Both the position numbers and the translations under genes were made by a program. From Verticiella sediminum (lineage in GTDB: Bacteria; Pseudomonadota; Gammaproteobacteria; Burkholderiales; Burkholderiaceae_B): DNA of 64,000 bases. Of this stretch, positions 25,447 through 33,472 are shown one piece after another (within the stretch, counting starts at the first letter, position 1; each line of letters starts with the position of its first letter). The notes under the pieces were generated by a model. That model saw nothing but the letters and a program-made list of their open reading frames with translations. It was not told the origin of the DNA and ran no database searches. The stretch spans positions 1 through 64,000 of the forward strand of contig NZ_VLTJ01000010.1 in assembly GCF_007558815.1 (NCBI RefSeq), read 5' to 3'.

Positions 25447-26429
25447 TTCATCACGTCTTCGAGCAGGGAGGCGTCCCAGACCTGATCGATGCTGCCGCTC
25501 ACGTCCTTGGGAATCACGCCCAGTTCATTGAACACCTTGGCCTGGCGGCGCAACTGGTCGAGATCGAGCACGCCGCCGAGCTGGATGAGCTTGACCGATT
25601 CGCGCGTGACCGACTCGGGCAGGCCGGTGTACTTGGCGTAGGCCTGGGCGAAGCGCTCCGGGTCGGCGGCGAGTTCCTGCTCGCGCTTCTTGTAGTGCCA
25701 CAGGAAGCACTCCAGCGCGTCGCGCTTGGTGTCGATCGTGTTGCGCGAGGCGGCGAGCAGGCCGAGCTCGGCGCCCACGGCCTTGGACTGGCTGTAGTCC
25801 ATGCCGTCGCCCTCGGCGAAGTAGGCCGTGCCTTCGGCCACCAGTTGCGATTCGAAGGGCTCCCACAGGGCCACGGCGTCGACGTCGCCGCGCTGCAGGG
25901 CCTGCACGAAGGCCGTGCCGCCGCCCTGGATGTTGACCGGCGTGAACGAGTTGTACGGCGTGCCGTTCTCGGCCAGCGTGGCGGCGAACTGGAACCACAC
26001 GGCCGAGCCGGGCGCGATGCCGATGCGCTTGCCGGCGATGTCGTTCCAGCTCTTGACGTCCACGCCTTTCCTGACGACGAGATGCTTGGGCGAACCCGCC
26101 ACGCCGGTCAGGCCCACGATGTTGTTGTTGCCCTGGGCCAGTGCGATGGCCAGGTCGGCCGGGCCGATGCCGGCCACGTCCACCGAACCCGAGAGCAGCG
26201 CCGTGCGCGCGTCGGCGTAGCGCACGAACTCGGCGGTGGTGACTTCCACGTTGCACTGCTTCAGGTCGTCGGCCATGTACTGCATGGCCGACAGGTGGCC
26301 GACCTTGACGTTGCCCAGCGTGAGCTTCTGCGGCTGCGGCAAGGGCTGGGGCTCGGGCCCGAGCGCCCAGGCCAGGGCGCAAGCGGAGGACAGGACGGTG
26401 CTGAGGGCGAACTGGCACAGCTTCTTCAT
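25443..26429 (-). CDS. NitT/TauT-family ABC transporter substrate-binding protein
   Basis: Translation from the ATG at 26429, preceded by GGGAGATCGCC, gives 328 residues. Residues 1-23 are a signal peptide (MKKLCQFALSTVLSSACALAWA), so the protein is periplasmic. The mature protein has the type II binding fold pattern of SsuA/TauA/NMT1-like receptors: LTLGNVKVGHLSAMQYMADD, LLSGSVDVAGIGPADLAIAL, and VQALQRGDVDAVALWEPFES, the last typical of this class. The substrate is unknown; the operon enzymes point to a small amide or N-heterocycle. Confidence 0.9.
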   Translation of the reverse strand: MKKLCQFALSTVLSSACALAWALGPEPQPLPQPQKLTLGNVKVGHLSAMQYMADDLKQCNVEVTTAEFVRYADARTALLSGSVDVAGIGPADLAIALAQGNNNIVGLTGVAGSPKHLVVRKGVDVKSWNDIAGKRIGIAPGSAVWFQFAATLAENGTPYNSFTPVNIQGGGTAFVQALQRGDVDAVALWEPFESQLVAEGTAYFAEGDGMDYSQSKAVGAELGLLAASRNTIDTKRDALECFLWHYKKREQELAADPERFAQAYAKYTGLPESVTRESVKLIQLGGVLDLDQLRRQAKVFNELGVIPKDVSGSIDQVWDASLLEDVMK

Positions 26430-26497
26430 GGCGATCTCCCGGACAAGAGTGGGCAAGGCATAGGGAATGGCGGGATGGAGCTGGGTACCTCGGGTGG

Positions 26498-27295
26498 TCA
26501 GCGGCCGCGAAAGCGCGGCGGCCGCTTGTCCTGGAAGGCCTGCTGGCCTTCCCGGTAGTCTTCGCTGTCGAAGCACGCCTGCACGGCGGCCTCCACGCTG
26601 GCGGCGTCGGGCGCGTCGGGCTCGGCCAGGATGTGGCGCACCGCGAGCTTGGCCGCGCGCAGGGTGAGCGGGGCATTGCCAGCGATGCCGGCGACGATGC
26701 CGGCGAGTTCGTCCTCGAAGATTTCGTCGGCGAAGCTGCGGTGCACTACCCCGCAGCGCTCGGCTTCGGTGCCATCGAACATGCGCGCGGTGAAGAAAAG
26801 CTCCACGGCACGCGGCGCGCCCAGCATCTCCACCATGCGGCGCGTCGAGCGCAGGTCGTAGCCCAGGCCGAGCCGTGCCGCCGGCATCCGAAAGCGCGTG
26901 CTGGCGCTGGCATAGCGCAGGTCGCAGGCGAGCGCGAGGCCGATACCGCCGCCGATGCAGATGCCCCGGATCGCCGCAACCACGGGCTTGGCACACTGCG
27001 ACAGGCTGGCCTGGGCGGCGTGCACGGCGGCGCCGTAGCGGGCGACCTGCTCGGGGCTGTCGCGCTGTTCGCCGAACTCGGAGATGTCCGCACCCGACAC
27101 GAAGGCGCGCTCGCCGGCGCCGCGCAGCACCAGCACGCGCACGTCCTCGCGCTCGCCGTAGTCGCGCACCAGGCGGTGCAGTTGATCCCACATGCCGAGC
27201 GTCATGGCATTGAGCCGGCGCGGGTTGTCGATGGTCAGGGTGGCGATGCCGTCGGCGACGGTGCCGTGCACGCTCGGGGGCGTTGCGGTGGTCAT
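26498..27295 (-). CDS. crotonase-family protein lacking the usual catalytic glutamates
   Basis: The ATG at 27295 with GAGGAAC before it gives 265 residues (MTTATPPSVHGTVADGIATL). The crotonase fold is clear: DNPRRLNAMTLGMWDQL, RGAGERAFVSGADISEF (oxyanion hole), and AIRGICIGGGIGLALACDLRYA. The two glutamates used by enoyl-CoA hydratases are absent: the position in GGGxELA is Gly119, and the second (xPExxLG) is Ala139. A simple hydratase reaction is therefore doubtful. Isomerase, decarboxylase or hydrolase chemistry on a CoA thioester is possible. The gene lies between the ABC receptor and a CoA-transferase. Confidence 0.85.
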   Translation of the reverse strand: MTTATPPSVHGTVADGIATLTIDNPRRLNAMTLGMWDQLHRLVRDYGEREDVRVLVLRGAGERAFVSGADISEFGEQRDSPEQVARYGAAVHAAQASLSQCAKPVVAAIRGICIGGGIGLALACDLRYASASTRFRMPAARLGLGYDLRSTRRMVEMLGAPRAVELFFTARMFDGTEAERCGVVHRSFADEIFEDELAGIVAGIAGNAPLTLRAAKLAVRHILAEPDAPDAASVEAAVQACFDSEDYREGQQAFQDKRPPRFRGR

Positions 27296-27305
27296 GGTGG
27301 GTTCC

Positions 27306-28502
27306 TCACACGGCGCCGCTGTCGCGCAGTTGCTGGATGCGCGCATCGTCATAGCCGATCTCGCGCAGGATTTCGTCGGTGTGCTCGCCCCAGCCGGGCG
27401 CAGTGCGCGCGATGTCGGCCGGTGTGCGGGCGAGGGTCACGGGCTGCGTGACGAGGGTGCGCGTACCGCCCTCGACGGCGGGCACGCTGCGCACGGCGCC
27501 CAGGGCCTGCACCTGCGGGTCTTCGAGCATCTGCGGGACGGTATAGACCGGCCCCGCGGGTACGCCCACTTCGTTGAGCAGGCGTACCCAGTGCTCCACC
27601 GGCTGGCTGTCGAAGATCGCCTGCAGCTCGGCGTTCAGACGCCTGCGGTGCTTCACGCGCAGCTTCTCGGTGGTGTAGTCGGGGTCGTCCAGCCATTGCG
27701 GCCGGCCGAGCACGTCGCACAGCCGGCGCCAATTGCCCTCGCCCGAAGCACCCAGGTTGAACGGGCCGTCCGCGCCGTGGAACAGGCCCATCGGGCTGCT
27801 GGTGGGATGGTCGTTGCCCTCCTGCACGGGCACGTCGCCTTCGTTGACGTAGCGCGCGACCTGGAAGTCCATCATCGCGATCTGCGCATGCAGCAGCGAG
27901 GCGTGCACCCACTGGCCCTGGCCGGAGGTCTCGCGCTCGAGCAGGGCGGTGAGGATGCCCAGCGCGGCGTACAGCCCGGTGCTGGAATCGGCCACCGCGA
28001 GGCCCGCGCGCACCGGCCCCTGGCCCGGCAGGCCGGTGACCGACATCAGCCCGCCCATGCCCTGGATGATCTGGTCGAAGCCCGGGCGCCGGGCATACGG
28101 GCCGTCCTGGCCGAAGCCGGAGATGCTTGCGAGGATGATGCGCGGATTGATCTCGCGCAGCGAGGCATAGTCCACGCCCAGCCGCTGCTTGACGTCGGGG
28201 CGCCAGTTCTCGACCACCACGTCGGCATCCTTGACCAGGGCGCGGAACACGGCGAGCCCTTCGGGCTTCTTCAGGTTCAGGGTGAGCGAGCGCTTGTTGC
28301 GGTTCAGGTTCTGGAAGTCGCCGCTCCAGCGGTCGGCGGCGAACATCGCCTCGTTCGGATCGACCCCGGGCGGCGGCTCGATGCGGATCACGTCGGCGCC
28401 GAAGTCCGCGAGCATGCGCACGCAGGTGGGGCCCGCGCGAACGCGCGACAGGTCCAGCACGCGGAAGCGCTTGAGCGCGGTCGAGGCCTGGATGCGTGGC
28501 AT
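27306..28502 (-). CDS. CaiB/BaiF (family III) CoA-transferase
   Basis: The ATG at 28502 (MPRIQASTALKRFRVLDLSR) gives 398 residues. Family III CoA-transferases move CoA between carboxylic acids through an aspartyl-CoA thioester. The catalytic Asp is Asp172 in GLAVADSSTGLYAA, aligned with Asp169 of formyl-CoA transferase. Other family marks are NRNKRSLTLNLKKPEG and VENWRPDVKQRLG. It would activate a carboxylate from the amidase or hydrolase step for the crotonase-like enzyme, whose gene starts 10 bases downstream. Confidence 0.9.
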   Translation of the reverse strand: MPRIQASTALKRFRVLDLSRVRAGPTCVRMLADFGADVIRIEPPPGVDPNEAMFAADRWSGDFQNLNRNKRSLTLNLKKPEGLAVFRALVKDADVVVENWRPDVKQRLGVDYASLREINPRIILASISGFGQDGPYARRPGFDQIIQGMGGLMSVTGLPGQGPVRAGLAVADSSTGLYAALGILTALLERETSGQGQWVHASLLHAQIAMMDFQVARYVNEGDVPVQEGNDHPTSSPMGLFHGADGPFNLGASGEGNWRRLCDVLGRPQWLDDPDYTTEKLRVKHRRRLNAELQAIFDSQPVEHWVRLLNEVGVPAGPVYTVPQMLEDPQVQALGAVRSVPAVEGGTRTLVTQPVTLARTPADIARTAPGWGEHTDEILREIGYDDARIQQLRDSGAV

Positions 28503-28522
28503 GCGATGTCTCCGGTGATGTC

Positions 28523-29845
28523 TCAGGGGGTGGGCGTGCCGGTGCGCGGCCAGGCGACGCGCGCGGCGAGCGCGAGCAGGGCGAGTTCGCTGGCCGGCGC
28601 GCCGATCAACTGCGCGCTGAGCGGACGGCCGCGCGCGTCGACGCCGACCGGCACGCTGACCGCGGGCAGGCCGAGGTAGTTGACGAAGGCGGTCCAGGAG
28701 AAGAGCGCGAGCAGTGCGCGCGCCTGAAAGCCGGGCGATGCGGTGTGGACCTCGGACCAGTCGGGTACGCCGTCGGGCAGGACGGGCGTCACGAGTACGT
28801 CGTGCGCGGCGAAGAGCGTGTCGAGCAGGCGCTGGCGGTGGCCGGCGCGCGCCTCCAGCGCGGCCCGGTACCAGGCGCCGGGCAGGATGCTGCCCGGCAC
28901 CGCGACCGCGCGCGTACCCGGCGCGAGCGGACGGGTGTCGTCGCGCAGCCGGTCGGCATGCACGCGTGCGGCCTCGACATTGAGCAGCAGGTCGGCGCAG
29001 CGCACCCATTCCGGCAGATCGGGCAGCGCGACCGTCTCGACGCGCCCCAGCCTCCCGGCAGCTTGCTGCAGCGCGGCGCGCATGTCGTCGTTCACCGGGC
29101 GCACGGGGTTCGGCCGTTCCAGGCACAGCGCCACGCGCACGGCCGCACCGGCTGGCGTCGGGGAAGCGGACGTTTCCCGCTGCCCGGCCATGACGAGAAA
29201 GAGCGCGCGCGCATCCTCGGCGCTGTGCGCGAGCACGCCCACCGTGTCCAGCGAGGGCGAGAGCGGAAATACCCCCGCGGCGTCGATGGCCTCGGGGCCG
29301 GGCTTGAGACCGAGCACGCCGCAGGTGGCGGCGGGGATGCGCACCGAGCCCGCGGTGTCGGTGCCGAGCGCGCCGTAGCACAGTCCGGCCGCCACCGCCA
29401 CGGCCGAGCCGCTGGAGGAGCCGCCGACCGCGGCCGCGGGGTCCACGGGATTGATCGGGCGGGGCAGATGCGGGTTCTCGCCGGTGGCGCCGCAGGCGAA
29501 CTCGGCCATGGCGAGCATGCCCAGGCCGTGCGCCCCGGCCATGCGCAGGCGCTGCACCGCGGTGGCTTCGGCGACGCCGGTGTCCTGCGCCCAGGGCGTG
29601 CCGCAGCGGGGCTGGCGTCCGGCGACGGCGACGATGTCCTTGTATGCCACGCCGACGCCGGCCAGCGGCAGCGTCGGATCGGACAGGCGGCTGGCGTCGT
29701 GGGCCAAGACATCGGTGGCGCAGCCGTAGCGGGCGGCGCCATCGCGAAAGCGGCGGTGCTGCGCGTCGAGCGCGGCCGGCAGGCTCACCGTGCCCTCGCG
29801 CAGCGCCGCGCGCAGGCCGGCCACCGAATCGGGCAGCGTGGCCAC
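28523..29845 (-). CDS. amidase signature enzyme (AtzE-like)
   Basis: I favour the GTG at 29845 (VATLPDSVAGLRAALREG), giving 440 residues. The frame runs on to 29998, but there it overlaps the small upstream gene and reads as Arg/Pro-rich shadow. The Ser-cisSer-Lys triad is visible: Lys in VAYKDIVAVAG, the Gly/Ser loop GGSSSGSAVAVAAGL, and the nucleophile Ser in DTAGSVRIPA. Such enzymes hydrolyse amide, biuret or ureido bonds. The start is one base after the stop of the small upstream gene (TGAcGTG), the layout seen for AtzG/AtzE pairs. The C-terminus is normal. Confidence 0.85.
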   Translation of the reverse strand: MATLPDSVAGLRAALREGTVSLPAALDAQHRRFRDGAARYGCATDVLAHDASRLSDPTLPLAGVGVAYKDIVAVAGRQPRCGTPWAQDTGVAEATAVQRLRMAGAHGLGMLAMAEFACGATGENPHLPRPINPVDPAAAVGGSSSGSAVAVAAGLCYGALGTDTAGSVRIPAATCGVLGLKPGPEAIDAAGVFPLSPSLDTVGVLAHSAEDARALFLVMAGQRETSASPTPAGAAVRVALCLERPNPVRPVNDDMRAALQQAAGRLGRVETVALPDLPEWVRCADLLLNVEAARVHADRLRDDTRPLAPGTRAVAVPGSILPGAWYRAALEARAGHRQRLLDTLFAAHDVLVTPVLPDGVPDWSEVHTASPGFQARALLALFSWTAFVNYLGLPAVSVPVGVDARGRPLSAQLIGAPASELALLALAARVAWPRTGTPTP

Positions 29846-29846
29846 G

Positions 29847-30023
29847 TCAGCCCCGGCCCTGCATCGGCGGCGCCAGCCGTTGCCAGACACGGGCGGCAGC
29901 CTTGGTCTCGACCGGGCTGGCGGCGATGCCCTGCGCAGCGAGCATGATGGCGATCGCCTGCGCCAGACGTTCGCCCTGGCCGGCGTCAGTGGTTGCATGC
30001 GTTGGGGTAAGCTGCTGCGTCAT
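29847..30023 (-). CDS. small AtzG-like partner protein
   Basis: This 58-residue protein starts MTQQLTPTHATTDAGQG and has one or two helices (ERLAQAIAIMLAAQGIAAS). AtzG/DUF4089 proteins are short GatC-like helical subunits encoded directly upstream of AtzE-type amidases, and position and helical character fit that. The sequence match is weak and the protein is shorter than usual, so this is mainly inferred from context. No good ribosome-binding site precedes the ATG at 30023, so it could be leaderless or start elsewhere. As first gene of the operon it faces the GntR gene. Confidence 0.5.
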   Translation of the reverse strand: MTQQLTPTHATTDAGQGERLAQAIAIMLAAQGIAASPVETKAAARVWQRLAPPMQGRG

Positions 30024-30043
30024 TACAATTACACCCACATTTT

Positions 30044-30091
30044 GTATGCTGCATTGGCGTATAAATATATTTATAGGCGCGCTTGGCATAC
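30044..30091. promoter_or_regulatory. candidate GntR operator region
   Basis: The 98-base divergent gap between the amidase operon and the GntR gene holds GTATGC (30044-30049) and its inverted copy GCATAC (30086-30091) around a perfect 14-bp palindrome ATAAATATATTTAT (30061-30074). This AT-rich block in a GC-rich genome is the likely promoter and operator for both directions. Binding by the adjacent regulator is inference. Confidence 0.5.
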
Positions 30092-30121
30092 GACGCAACG
30101 ATTATTTTTCATTCGACCGAC

Positions 30122-30784
30122 ATGAAAATCAGCGAACGCATCCGCGTGTCCATCGAGAACGACATCCGCGACGGCGTCCTGCTGCCGGGGGACCCCATCG
30201 ACGAGCAGGATCTGGCACGCACGCATGCGGCGTCACGCACGCCGGTGCGCGAAGCCCTGCTGCAGTTGCAGGCCCAGGGGCTGCTCATCAGCCAGCCGCG
30301 CGCCGGCATGGTGGTCGCCAAGATGGATGTACAAGGCCTGCTCGCGATCTGGGAGCTGCTGGCCGAGATGGAGGCCGTGGGTGCGCGCTTCGCCTGCGAA
30401 CGCATGACCCGCGACCAGCTCGACGAGCTGACCACGCTGCACGAGAGCGCCCGCGCCATCGTCGAGGCCGAGGACGTGGAAGGCTGGCGCCGCGTCAACC
30501 AGGAATTCCACGAGGTGCTCTACAGGGCCGCCGGCAACCTCTACCTGCGCCAGGAACTGACCCGGCTGCGCGCCCGCACCGGCGCCTACCTGCGCCAGGC
30601 CTTCATTGCCCTGGGCCACGTGAAGGCCTCGTACGAGCAGCACGGCGAAATCCTCGCCGCCCTGCAGGCGCGGGACGCGGACGCCGCGCATCGCGCCATG
30701 GTGCATCACGTCAGCCTGGACCACGGTGCGCGGGGCCTGCGCAACTTTCTGATCAACCTGCCGAAGTCGATGTTGAATCCGTGA
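30122..30784 (+). CDS. GntR-family transcriptional regulator (FadR/FCD subgroup)
   Basis: I start it at the ATG at 30122 (MKISERIRVSIENDIRDG), giving 220 residues. The N-terminal winged helix-turn-helix shows LARTHAASRTPVREALLQLQAQGLL. The C-terminal all-helical FCD ligand domain carries metal or ligand His candidates in VNQEFHEVLYRAAG, YEQHGEILAAL and AHRAMVHHVSLD. It is divergent from the ten-gene amidase operon and almost surely controls it, probably as a repressor released by a pathway acid. Confidence 0.88.
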   Translation: MKISERIRVSIENDIRDGVLLPGDPIDEQDLARTHAASRTPVREALLQLQAQGLLISQPRAGMVVAKMDVQGLLAIWELLAEMEAVGARFACERMTRDQLDELTTLHESARAIVEAEDVEGWRRVNQEFHEVLYRAAGNLYLRQELTRLRARTGAYLRQAFIALGHVKASYEQHGEILAALQARDADAAHRAMVHHVSLDHGARGLRNFLINLPKSMLNP

Positions 30785-30834
30785 GCTGCGGCCGCCGGTT
30801 TAGCGGTAGACGCTCGAGAAAAGTTCGCGACTCT

Positions 30835-30854
30835 CGAAATCCGTTCAGATTTCG
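30835..30854 (+). terminator. possible terminator hairpin
   Basis: CGAAATC (30835-30841) and GATTTCG (30848-30854) form a 7-bp stem with a 6-base loop, 50 bases after the GntR stop. There is no clear T run, so it is a weak candidate. The rest of the 265-base gap to 31049 shows no gene. Confidence 0.35.
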
Positions 30855-31049
30855 CGTGAAATTCCGGGATCTTTCGAAAAGCGCTTATAACGGACGCCGC
30901 TCGTTGGGCTCATCGTCGTTCGGCGAGGGGAACGAGAAGGTTTCGCCTACGGCCTGTTCGATTCGGTCGAGAACCTCGGCGGGGAGGTGGGCATACTGTT
31001 CTCGCCGGTTCGGGGTAGCCGACCTTGCAACAGCACGCGCCGAAATCCC

Positions 31050-32081
31050 TCAGCCGCCTGCGCAACCCAGCCGCGCGAGGCTGGCGCGTGCCTCCGCCAG
31101 CAAGGTGGCCACCGTCCGCGCCACGCTTTCGCTGCATTCGACGAAGCCGATCGCCGGGCCGCAGGAGAGCATGCCCTGGTCGCTGTCGCCTTCGGTGTAG
31201 GCGAACCGGCGGGTGAGCGCGCCGGATACCAGCGGGGCATACACGGCATAGTCGCGCTCGCCTGCCGCTTCCATCTCGGCCACGCGCAGGGAAGTGCGGT
31301 TGCGCAGCACGCGCCAGGTGCGGCCGAGCGAGCCGAAGACGCGGATGCTGGCGTTCTCGTCGGCGGCCACGATGGCGGCCTTGTAGGCTTCGTGGGCCCA
31401 GATCTCGGCGCAGGCCAGAAAGCGCGAGCCCATGACGACGGCGTCGGCGCCCAGGGCGAGGGCGGAGACGATCTGCCCGCCGCTGCCGATGCCCCCGCCC
31501 AGGACCAGCGGCACCTCGAGCCGGCGGGCGGCGAGCGCGCCCAGCACGCTGGTGGGCAGTTCGCCCGGCCCGGGGTGGCCGCCTTCCTCCATGCCGACCA
31601 GGCCGACGAAGTCGGCGCCGGCCGCTTGCGCGGCGCGGGCGTGGCGCAGCGCCGCGCACTTGTGCAGCAGGATGCCGCCGCCGGCGTGGATGCGCGCGAT
31701 CAGGTCGGGTTCGGGCAGGCTGCCCGCGGTCTCGAAGGCGCTGATGCCCTGCTCCAGGGCGGCGTCGAGCATTTGCACGACCGGGCCGTTGTCGCTATGC
31801 CGGGACAAAGTGAAGTTCACGCCCACGGGCGCGCCCTCGGCCAGTCCGCGCGCCTGTTCCAGCCCGCGCGAGAAGGCCGCCACGTCGGGGAACGAACGCG
31901 CGGTCATGAAACCCAGGCAGCCGGCGCGGCCCAGGGCCGCGACGAAGCCGGGGTCGGACAGCCACATCATGCCGCCGCCCAGGATGGGATGGCGGATGCC
32001 GAAGGCGCGCGTGATCGGCGTCTGGGGTAGAACCCGATCCAGCGTGGCGTGCACGCTGTCCAGATCGGTGTCGGTGTTCAT
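31050..32081 (-). CDS. nitronate monooxygenase-like FMN enzyme
   Basis: The ATG at 32081, preceded by GGAGAG, gives 343 residues (MNTDTDLDSVHATLDRVLP). The TIM-barrel pattern of 2-nitropropane dioxygenase/nitronate monooxygenase is visible: RHPILGGGMMWLSDPGFVAAL, APVGVNFTLSR, VGLVGMEEGGHPG, and the FMN phosphate loop VPLVLGGGIGSGGQIVSALALGADAVVMGS. Relatives oxidise alkyl nitronates; others act as enoyl reductases. The setting among acyl-CoA genes favours an enoyl-CoA or related oxidoreductase, but this is inference. It is the last gene of the IclR-linked minus-strand cluster. Confidence 0.85.
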   Translation of the reverse strand: MNTDTDLDSVHATLDRVLPQTPITRAFGIRHPILGGGMMWLSDPGFVAALGRAGCLGFMTARSFPDVAAFSRGLEQARGLAEGAPVGVNFTLSRHSDNGPVVQMLDAALEQGISAFETAGSLPEPDLIARIHAGGGILLHKCAALRHARAAQAAGADFVGLVGMEEGGHPGPGELPTSVLGALAARRLEVPLVLGGGIGSGGQIVSALALGADAVVMGSRFLACAEIWAHEAYKAAIVAADENASIRVFGSLGRTWRVLRNRTSLRVAEMEAAGERDYAVYAPLVSGALTRRFAYTEGDSDQGMLSCGPAIGFVECSESVARTVATLLAEARASLARLGCAGG

Positions 32082-32169
32082 GGGGTCTCTCCAGCAGGGC
32101 ATCTTCGGCGCGCAGGACGGTGGCGAGGATGCGTTGTCTTCCGGGCGCGCCATCTCCGGGTGACGGCGC

Positions 32170-33315
32170 TCAAGCCCTCGGCCGCTGCGCGGGGAACTCG
32201 GGCTCGCCCTCCGTGCGCAGCGCGGCGGCGGTGGTGGGTGTGGGCGGCATGCCGTCGATGCGTACCGGGAAGCGGCACATCGGCCCGGCCTCGGTGTCGG
32301 CGTACATGCCGCGCGCCACGAAATGCGGCACCTCGTGCAGCGTGGCCGGGTCGCGTACCGGCATGGCGGGCACGTCGGCGCGGGTGAGGTGCGCCATGAG
32401 CGCATCGGTATCCCAGGCGGCGCAGGCCTGCGCGAGCCGGGCGTTGATGGCCTGCGCCCGCGCCTGGCGCGCCGGCGCCCGCGCGTAGGCTTCGCCGCCG
32501 TATTCGCCGAGGTCCAGGCTGGCGGCCAGGCGCCGCCAGAAGTGGTCCTCCAGGGCGCCGATGGTGATGTAGCCGTCGCGGCAGGCGAAGACGCCATAGG
32601 CGGCGCGGCCCATGCGCTGCCGCTTGGCCTGCGTATCGCCGCCGCCGGGTTCGACGCGCAGCGCGGCCAGGCGCGGGTTCATCCAGTGCAGCGGGCCGTC
32701 GGTGAGCGCGACGTCCAGGTGCTGGCCGCGGCCCGTTCGTTCGCGCTGGTAGAGCGCGGTCATGAGGGCCGCCGTGGCGTAGGTGGCGCCGGCGAGGTCG
32801 GCCACCGGCACCCCGGCGCCGTTGATGGGCGGGCCGTCCGGTGTGCCGGCCAGCGCCAGCACGCCCGCGGCTGCGAGATAGTTGGCGTCGTGCCCGGGCA
32901 GGGCGGCATCCGGGCCGTCGTGGCCGTAGCCGCTCAGCGACACGTAGACCAGGCGGGGATGCCGTTCGCGCAGGCTGGCGGGGTCCAGCCCGTACTTGGC
33001 CATCACGCCGGGTCGATAGGACTCGACCAGGACGTCGGCGCGGCCCACCCAGTCCATCACGCGCGCGCGTTGCCCGGGCTCGCGCAGGTCGACCAGGAAG
33101 CTCTGCTTGCCGCGGTTGACGGCGGCATACAGGTGCGGCGCCATGCGCCGCAGGTTGTCGCCGTGCGGCGGGCGCTCCACGCGGATCACCGTCGCGCCCA
33201 GGTCGGCCAGGTTCTGCGTGAAGAAAGGCCCCGGCAGCAATTCGCTGAAATCGAGCACGACCAGGCCGTCCAGCGGCGCGGCGGGCTGCGCGGTAGGGAA
33301 AGCGCTCCCTGGCAT
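32170..33315 (-). CDS. CaiB/BaiF (family III) CoA-transferase
   Basis: This 381-residue CoA-transferase opens LDGLVVLDFSELLPGPFFTQNLADLGATVIRVE, typical of the family. The catalytic Asp is Asp173 in VPVADLAGATYA. NRGKQSFLVDLREPG and VESYRPGVMAKYGL are further family marks. It probably activates a free acid by CoA transfer in the acyl-CoA pathway encoded by its neighbours. It lies 157 bases downstream of the ADP-forming ligase gene and 88 upstream of the FMN enzyme gene, all on the minus strand. Confidence 0.9.
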   Translation of the reverse strand: MPGSAFPTAQPAAPLDGLVVLDFSELLPGPFFTQNLADLGATVIRVERPPHGDNLRRMAPHLYAAVNRGKQSFLVDLREPGQRARVMDWVGRADVLVESYRPGVMAKYGLDPASLRERHPRLVYVSLSGYGHDGPDAALPGHDANYLAAAGVLALAGTPDGPPINGAGVPVADLAGATYATAALMTALYQRERTGRGQHLDVALTDGPLHWMNPRLAALRVEPGGGDTQAKRQRMGRAAYGVFACRDGYITIGALEDHFWRRLAASLDLGEYGGEAYARAPARQARAQAINARLAQACAAWDTDALMAHLTRADVPAMPVRDPATLHEVPHFVARGMYADTEAGPMCRFPVRIDGMPPTPTTAAALRTEGEPEFPAQRPRA

Positions 33316-33472
33316 CGTGGTGTCTCCTCGTTCTCTAAACTTGCTTGTTATTCACACAGTATGTGGCACGCCATCTCGGCAGGCAAGGATCGCGTCGATG
33401 GCCTTTGTCCCGCCGACGCGCCGCGGCGACAGCGCGCAAGGGCGGCAAGCCCACGCGCGCCGGCCGGGCCCG

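Noticed and set aside
27306-28502. His205 (LLHAQ) suspected as loss of the CoA-transferase catalytic Asp
   Set aside because: Comparison with formyl-CoA transferase places the catalytic Asp at Asp172 (ADSSTG), which is present.
30910-31659. 249-codon minus-strand Arg-rich frame
   Set aside because: It is a shadow of the FMN enzyme gene with no ribosome-binding site.
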